Shown here in pieces: positions 57,130-64,000 of a stretch of 64,000 bases of DNA; position 1 is the first letter of the stretch; each line of letters begins with the position of its first letter. Position numbers and translations under genes: made by a program. The DNA is from Dromiciops gliroides (lineage: Eukaryota; Chordata; Mammalia; Microbiotheria; Microbiotheriidae): assembly GCF_019393635.1 (NCBI RefSeq), contig NC_057863.1, positions 642,169,306 to 642,233,305 on the forward strand. Reading direction: 5' to 3'. Below the pieces are notes generated by a model. The model did not search any database. It was given only the letters and a program-made list of their open reading frames with translations, and was not told the origin of the DNA.

Positions 57130-57640
57130 AATTTTAAAAGTGCATTTTTGAAATTTTGGCCTCTACTTGCCAGTGTGGATGAACCAACCAAACTTCTTTG
57201 AGTGAATACATCTCTTCTAGGATATGCAGTGTTTTGGGGCTTGATAAATCAATATCATCCATAAACAGGATCATCTGGAGGACCTCATTATTCACAGGGA
57301 ATCTCTCCTCAACCCAGACACTGTGGATGTTCTCCTCCATCAGAGTAATGAATATTTCTGGTAAGCATACATCTCTCTGTTTTCTGCTTCTCCTGATATC
57401 TATTATCAGTGTTGTTTCCTCTGTTGCATCTTCAGGGGAATCTTTATATGTGGATGGGAGATACGAAATTAAATGTTCTTCATAATGAACAAACAATAAG
57501 TACATGAAATTTTGTATTTCCTACATCTTTCATTCAACTGTGAGATGATAAACATGGGGTCCATTATTCAATATTCTTGCAAATCCTGTTTGTTTCTTAC
57601 TAATGCTCTCATTGAGAATGCTCTGAATTTGTGTACAGAT
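57130..57640 (-). mobile_element. RTE-type reverse transcriptase fragment
   Basis: The minus-strand frame 57134-57505 ends LQMILFMDDIDLSSPKTL and AKISKMHF, resembling the RTE RT motif L-x-F-A-D-D-I and its S-K-T-K-I-M-F end. Degenerate; assignment to RTE rather than another LINE is tentative. Confidence 0.5.
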
Positions 57641-57667
57641 GACACTATAAAGATTTTATATAAATGG

Positions 57668-58180
57668 TGTGAGAATCAGAGCTCTGCTCTGAGGAGAAAG
57701 CATGTGACTTGGCATCTGGAAGTTATGTCTATAGAATCGCCTGTAGTCATGTCAATCAAAGCTACCAGCCAATTAGCTTAGAGCTGTGTGTGTGTGGACA
57801 GCCCTTCTTCCTGTTTCAGAGATGGCTTCTGGGAGAAACCGTTGAGGATTGGCCTCTTTTCATCTGGGAAATTAGCATATCATCAGATGGAGAACAGGGT
57901 GGGGGGCCTCTTAGTCATTGGGACACCAGCTTGGTGGTGAGATATTTCACGTGGGCTGTCAGGAAAGGAAATTGCTTTCTTTCTCTCTGGCTATACCAAA
58001 TTAGATCTGAGCTAGGATTTCCATGCTATAAGGAATCTGTTCTCAATCTTTTTCTCTCTTCACTAACTTATAATATATATTTTAATAAATCTTTAAAAGC
58101 CTAAACTCTTGCTGAATTTATCAGTGATTTTTAGCTAGCTTTTCCCCCCAAGACTGGGGGGGGGCAGATTAGAGCCCACA
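57668..58180 (+). mobile_element. Solo LTR, family of 44071-44523
   Basis: Begins TGTGAGAATC, shares TCAATCAAAGCTACCAGCCA and TTTAATAAATCTTTAAAAG with the other copy, and ends GAGCCCACA. No clean target duplication. Fossil. Confidence 0.65.
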
Positions 58181-58229
58181 ATTTAAATTTTAAACAACAC
58201 AATGGAAAAGTAGCAATAGATATCAGCAG

Positions 58230-58381
58230 CGGGGCAGCTAGGTGGTGCAGTAGATAGAGTACTGGCCCTGGATTCAGGAAGACCTGAGTTCAAATCTGGC
58301 CTCAGACATTTGACACTTACTAGCTGTGTGACCCTGGGCAAGTCACTTAACCCCAATTGTCTCACCAAAAAAACCAAAAAA
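58230..58381 (+). mobile_element. SINE
   Basis: Sense copy with the 15-bp duplication AATAGATATCAGCAG (58215-58229 and 58382-58396). Confidence 0.93.
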
Positions 58382-58409
58382 AATAGATATCAGCAGGTCT
58401 CTTGGTCAT

Positions 58410-58412
<3 letters not shown>

Positions 58413-58452
<40 letters not shown>

Positions 58453-59215
58453 GGGTTGGGGGGAGCATTAATAAGACTTGAGTTTTTTATCTACACCTTT
58501 GGTATCCCTTTCTCCTTCAGATATCTTGTTTATCAATCCCTCAACATCCTGGCAATTAGATCACCTCCAGTATGTATGTATACTTGCTTCAATCTGGCCA
58601 CTTTACCCATCTTTGCTCTCTTTAGTTCCTTTTCTATGATCTATATAAGCACTTCAGGAATTAGGATGTTTGGGGGGTATGGTGGTTCCATTATCCATGG
58701 AGAAAACTTTTTTTCATCATTCTCTTAATTTATTAGCTCTTCTTTTGCACAAAATTCTAATTCTAACTAATGTCCTTTGAACTTACAACAGATTATAAGT
58801 TTAATGTAACAATGACAACAACTACCAGGACAACAATAACAAATATAAACAAACAAAACTATGATGAGGTGGAGTTATATTGTTCTCATAAATATGGCTA
58901 CTCTAAAAAAGGAAATTATAGCAGAAAGACTGACTAAGAAGGAAGAAAAAGGATATTGTTACAACAACCAGGACTCAAAAATCAGAGCAAATGGGACCAT
59001 TTAACATAATTGCCAGATGCCTTATCTCAATAGGTTTTGAGGTTTCCATTTTACTACAACACAATACATTAATTTGTGTGTACAAAAATGATTTTAAGTT
59101 TTTAAGAAAAAAACAGATTATGCTCAAGATAGATGTATTTCAGAAGACAGACTTATATGATGTATTTAATTTAGTTTGATTATTTTTACATAACTTTTTT
59201 TTACTTCTTAGTTCC
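58413..59215. other. (TG)n then unassigned DNA
   Basis: A (TG)n run to about 58450, then AT-rich sequence in which I recognise no family and no gene. Confidence 0.5.
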
Positions 59216-59224
59216 TGTTTTTAT

Positions 59225-60035
59225 TTTTTTAATTATAAAGTATTTTTATTATTTTCCAGTTGCATGTAGAGATAGTTTTCAACATTTGTTTTCAAAAGAT
59301 TTCCAGTTTCAAATTTTTCTCCCTCCCTCCCCTCCTTCCCTCCTCCCCAAGACAGCAAATAATCTGGTATAGGTTATATATGTACAATCATATTAAACGT
59401 ATTTCTGCATTAGTCTTACTGTGTAAGAAGAATCAGAGCAAAAAGGAAAAACCTAAATAAATGAATAAATAAATAAAATTAAATTAAAAAAAGGAAAAAC
59501 CTCAAAAAAGAAAAACAGCACCAAAACCAAAAGAAATAGTATAGTTCAATCTGCATCAATATTCCACAGTTCTTTTTTTCTGGATTTGGAGAGCATTTTC
59601 CATCATGAGTCATTTGGAAATATCTTGTACTGTTGTATTGCTGAGAAGAATCAAGTCTATCATAGTTGATCAACACATAATGTTCATGATACTGTGTACA
59701 ATGTTCTCCTGGTTCTGTTCATCTCACTCATCATCAATTCATGCAAGTCCTTCCAGGTTTCTCTGAAATCTGCCTGTTCATCGTTTCTTACAGCACAATA
59801 GTATTCTATCACATCATATACCACAACTTGCTCAGCCATTCCCCAATTGATGGGAAACCCCTCAATTTCCAACTCCTTGCCACCACAAAAAGAGCAGTTA
59901 TAAGTATTTTTGTACATGTGGGTCCTTTTCCCTTTTCTATGATCTCTTTGGGGAAAAGACCTAACAGTGGTATTGCTGGGTCAAAGGATATGCACAGTTT
60001 TATAGCCCTTTGGGCATAATTCCAAATTGCTCCAT
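59225..60035 (-). mobile_element. 5'-truncated L1 3' end
   Basis: Antisense L1 tail (AGTATTTTTATTATTTTCCA) through the ORF2 C-terminus. Minus-strand frame reads FRETWKDLHELMMSEMNRTRR, split at a stop near its start. Confidence 0.85.
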
Positions 60036-60179
60036 GGAGTAAACTTTTGAAATTATTTCTGCAAATATTTCCATCTTTTTTTTTTGCAGTTCTCTTTCCA
60101 TTTTCATACTTGAATGCTCTTGGGATGACTTTGCTTAGTTGAGTATCTTGCCAAGCTTTTTAAAATTGGCTTTACTCTC

Positions 60180-60965
60180 CATTACTAATCTCTGTTTTAT
60201 AAAATGATATTCTTCCAGGGGAAGAGAATAAGGAGGGAAGGGTGAAAAAAGGGAGTGCAGAGTAGGGGAAGGGACAGTCAGAAGTAAAACATTTTTTAGG
60301 AGGAATAGGTTAAAAGAAGATAGAAAATAGAGTAAATATCATGGGAAGGGAATAGGATGGAGGTAAATAGTTATGCTGATTGATTATAATGGCAAAATGT
60401 ATGGTACCTACTTTGCTGGGCTTTTATCAAGAAAATTCTGTCAAGTTTAAGGTACTATATACAGGTTATGATGAACAGGATACTATCAGAAAAAAACCTG
60501 GAAAGGCCTACATGAACTGAAGTAGAGTGAAATGTACCGTATACAAAATAACAGCAATGGTGTAAGATGATCTGCTGGGAAGCATGTAGTTATTTTCAGC
60601 AAGGCAATGATCCAATATAAACCTGAAGGACTTATGAAAATTGCAACCCATCTACAGAGAAAGAACTGATAGTATCTGAAAATAGATGGAAACACATTTT
60701 TTAAAAAATTTTTTTCCTCTTTGACAATTCCCTAATCTGAAGTTTGGTTTTTTTTTTTTTTACTGTTTTCTCTCACAACCTAGCTAATGTGGGAATGTTT
60801 TCCATGACTACTCATGTATAACTTATTTTGAATTGCTTGAATTCTTATGGGTGGAGGGTGGGAAGGGAGGGAGGAAGAGAAGTTGGAACACAAAGTTTTA
60901 AAAAAATTGATGTCAAGATTTGTTTTTACATATATTTTAGAAAATAAAATTATATTCAGTTCAAA
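60180..60965 (+). mobile_element. Second HAL1-like linker joined to an L1 3' end
   Basis: 60186-60390 resembles, in sense, the non-coding linker of the 53281-56830 element (GGGACAGTCAGAAGTAAAAC, ATAGAAAATAGAGTAAAT). It runs straight into an L1 3' end (from about 60490) of the divergent subfamily. Confidence 0.6.
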
Positions 60966-60969
60966 AAAA

Positions 60970-61490
60970 AAAGAAATGATGAGCAGGCAGATCTCAGAAA
61001 AACCTGGAAAGACTTAAGTGGAGTGATTCTGAGTGAAGTGAACAGAACCAGGAGAACATCATACACAATAATAGCAACATTGTGCAATGATCAACTGTGA
61101 TAGACTTAGCTCTTCTCAGAAATACAGCAGTACAAGACAATTTCAAAGGATTCATAATGGAAAATGGTCTCCACATCCAGAAAAAAAGAACTGTGGAATC
61201 TGAATGCAGATTGAACAATACTGTTTCTACTTTTTGGCTGGTTTTTTTTTAAGGTTTTCCCCCATGTTCTGATTCTTCTTTCACAAGATGACTAATGCAG
61301 AAATATTTAATGTGACTGTACATATATAACCTATATAAGATTTCTTTCTGTTTTGGGGAGGGAGGAGGGAAGGGAGGGACGGAGAAAAGTTTGGAGCTAG
61401 AGATCTTATGAAAACAGGTGTTGGAAACTGTCTTTGCATGTGGTTGGAAAATAATAAAGTACATTTATGATTTAAAAAAACCAAACAACA
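60970..61490 (+). mobile_element. 5'-truncated L1 3' end
   Basis: ORF2 C-terminal codons (AAACCTGGAAAGACTTAAGT) and the 3' UTR to GGAAAATAATAAAGTAC and an A-rich tail. Confidence 0.85.
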
Positions 61491-61680
61491 ACAACAAAAA
61501 GATGATATTATTACTTCTAATCTTCCATTATCTGCTTTTGTATAAGATTTTACAAACAAGCTTTTATTTTAACATAGTATCACCTTTAGCAGTCTTCTCA
61601 CTCTTTGGCAAGTAAGTCTAATGATTGCTAACTAAAGCACTTTCTAGGTTCTTTGTTGTGGCAATTAATTTACATTAGTT

Positions 61681-61847
61681 TCTATTCATTCATTTATTTA
61701 CTTTTGCTAGGCATTGAGGGTTAAGTGACTTGCCCAGGGTCACACAGCTAGTAAGTGTCAAGTGTCTGAGGCCGAATTTGAACTCAGGTACTCCTGAATC
61801 CAGGGCTGGTGCAGTGCAATCCACTGCAGTGCCACCTAGCTGCCCCC
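61681..61847 (-). mobile_element. SINE
   Basis: Antisense copy with the duplication TTACATTAGTT (61670-61680 and 61848-61858). Confidence 0.9.
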
Positions 61848-61989
61848 TTACATTAGTTACAAATTATTTTAACAAGTAATTTATGAGTAGAATTATTATA
61901 TTCATTGTTGATGTTTTTCTGTTTCCAATTTGCCATCTTTTATTTTCAATATTTTATCCTTCCTTTTTCTTATTTTGAATTCTGATTTT

Positions 61990-62700
61990 TACTCTCAGTT
62001 CATGATCTGACTGCACAAATAGTTGGCTCAGGGATAACTCCCATGTCAATAAGTCTAATTAATTTTGTCCTTTTTGATATTATTCAGTGCATGTCATGTC
62101 TAGTGCAACTAATTTTTTTTAAGTGTTCATGATACAGAGATGTGCGGCTTTTGTATAATCTACAAGTCTTTGGCCTTTCTCGTTTCTTTCTCCTGAATCA
62201 TACTTTCCCTATGCATTTCTCCCCATGTACACTTCTTCCCATCTTTTCACTGAACTCACCAAGTGTTAGCATGTCTGTTGATAGGATTTGGAGGAAGAGT
62301 CTTATCAAGATCTGCAGAGAACATCTCTGATACTTTGTCCTCAGCAACCAAAGCTGGTAAGTATGCAATGATTTTAATGGTCTTTTTGCAAATGTTTACA
62401 ATTAGTACAGCAATATGTGATGAACAGATGTCCCATTAAATAATGTTTCTTATAGCTTTGGGGAATATGTTACAAGCCACTCCATCAACTTGCTTCCTGA
62501 TCTTGCTTTGAAAGTCATTCTTCCACTTAGCTGCAACTTCCTTCTTTCTTCTGGTTTCATTGATAGCAAAGATATCACGATTGAACAGACTAAGCTTCTC
62601 TAGAAATATATCCATGTGATGGTCACTGAACAAAGAGCTCATATTCAAAGTACAAACAGTACAAAGTACAAACTGAAATTTGTAGACAGTCAATATAAAA
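61990..62700 (-). mobile_element. RTE-like endonuclease-region fragment
   Basis: Minus-strand translation includes LSLFNRDIFAINETRRKKEVAAKW in pieces and CKKTIKIIAYLPALVAEDKV, resembling an RTE/LINE endonuclease (I-x-V-Y-A-P-T). Broken frame. A short L2/MIR tail lies next to it at about 62705-62820. Similarity is by eye only. Confidence 0.5.
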
Positions 62701-63169
62701 GCAGTAGGATTCTAGGCACTCTTTGCCTTCCTTCCCACTATTTTACAGATGTAAAGGGCTTGGCACTCTGCCTGGCACATAGTAGGCACTTAATAAATGC
62801 TTGTTCTTCCTTCCATCCTCTTTCACCACTACTCTGTGATCATCATTGCAGAACTGGTGGTTGCCATAGTTGAAAAAATTTCAGCAGGTGGCCAGCCTCC
62901 TAGCAATGCCTCTCTCTGTGATTTACTAGCTTGGTCCTCAGAAAACAGATTCATTCTGTTAACAGGGCCACACTTGAAACTTTACCAGTATGCCTGAGCT
63001 TGTGCTCCATTGGCAGAGCCTTCAAAACCCAAGGTCACGTCCCTATCACACTAGGGCATCAGAGTAGGACTTTGCGGACGGTTAATTATTTTTAGAAATT
63101 TTAAAATCTGTATCTCATTTATTTTTACATGTACATAATACGTCAGTCCAGGAGTATAGATTAATAATT

Positions 63170-63960
63170 CATAAATGTGCACATATTGGGGATATGTTCA
63201 AAATTTTTATTGATAGGATTGTATGATCAAAAACATTTGGAAACCATTGATATAAAGGATGGCTTGAAGGGGAGAGTCTGGAAGCAAGGAAATCAGTTAG
63301 CAGATTATTGCACTCATCTAGGTGGGAGGAGATGAAAGCCTGAATTAACATAGACCATGTGGGAGTGAAGAAAAAAGAGTGATTGTGAGAGATACTATGA
63401 AGGTAAGATCCTAGTAACTGATTGGATATGGGCTTGTAAGGGGGCAGGGAAGGGAAGAAAATCTCCGAGATTGTGAACTTGGGTAACAAGGGACAATGTG
63501 GACAAGGAACTTTGGGGAGGAATGGATTTGAAGGGAAATATGAGTTCCATTTTAAAAGATGTTGAGTTGGAAATGTACCTGGGAAGAAGATATCTACCTG
63601 TAATATCGTACTATATGTTTGGATTCAGGAGAGAGATTAAGGTTGGACACATAGATTTGGGAGTCAGTTGCAGAGATATAATAATTATAACAATAATGAG
63701 GAGGATGATAATAACTCCCATGGGCACTAATGAAATTACCAAGGAAGAGAGTAGAGAAGAAAGAAAAGGGCCCAGGATATAACCTTCAGGGATACCCATA
63801 TTTAGTGGGCAAGAATACAATCCAGCAAAAGACACTGAGAAGCAGCAATGAGCCAACGTAGCAGAATCAAATAAGAAAAGCAGTACAGAAGTCAAGAGAG
63901 GAGACTGTGTCCAAGGGATTGGTTAATAAGATCAAAAACTGAGAATAGCTTTTGGAGCTA
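63170..63960 (-). mobile_element. L2/CR1-type ORF2 fragment at the window end
   Basis: The minus strand reads GIPEGYILGPFLSSLL (reverse transcriptase, V-P-Q-G-S-x-L-G-P) and MLIQAFISSHLDECNNLLTD (L2 I-S-R-L-D-Y-C-N). The order on the minus strand is correct for one LINE copy. No intact frame. Confidence 0.7.
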
Positions 63961-64000
63961 AAAATCTGTTTTAATTCCCTAGATTTTTACATAATAGATT

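Overview
The window is vertebrate nuclear DNA, almost certainly from a marsupial. The base is therian mammal: two spliced keratinocyte genes are recognised by protein similarity. The repeats point to a marsupial: many copies of one tRNA-derived SINE, L1 copies with the marsupial-style 3' end, L2, a BovB-like RTE, and solo LTRs. I cannot tell the species or separate American from Australian lineages.

Genes (all + strand, in the order known for the human SBSN-DMKN-KRTDAP cluster). DMKN (dermokine) occupies about 2.09-19.49 kb. I assembled 20 coding exons for the long secreted beta form (557 aa), a TATA promoter and signal-peptide exon for the short alpha form (90 aa, starting at 13,891), and a candidate gamma-type terminal exon with its own AATAAA (12,450-12,568). 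KRTDAP occupies 34.33-37.6 kb with 6 coding exons and 99 aa. SBSN is expected just before base 1 and is not visible here. DMKN alpha and KRTDAP have the same promoter layout (AP-1 site, TATA box, ATG 52-53 bases after the TATA start). The two genes also share exons carrying an F-x-N-W motif, which suggests duplication within the cluster.

The 19.5-34.2 kb interval is intergenic, made of L2, MIR, SINE, L1 and microsatellite fragments. From 37.6 kb to the end I see no functional gene. That part is a graveyard of L1 (both strands), a HAL1-like half-L1 that has ORF1 but no visible ORF2 core, RTE, L2, several solo LTRs, SINEs, and a SUMO2 processed pseudogene that later received three further insertions.

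No CRISPR, tRNA, rRNA or bacterial features are present. I found no clearly new biological system. The most useful leads are the shared DMKN-alpha/KRTDAP promoter and exon design, the all-phase-0 exon architecture of DMKN, and several informative nested retroposition events. Exon limits were read by eye from splice sites, reading frame and remembered human proteins. Repeat family names are from memory.
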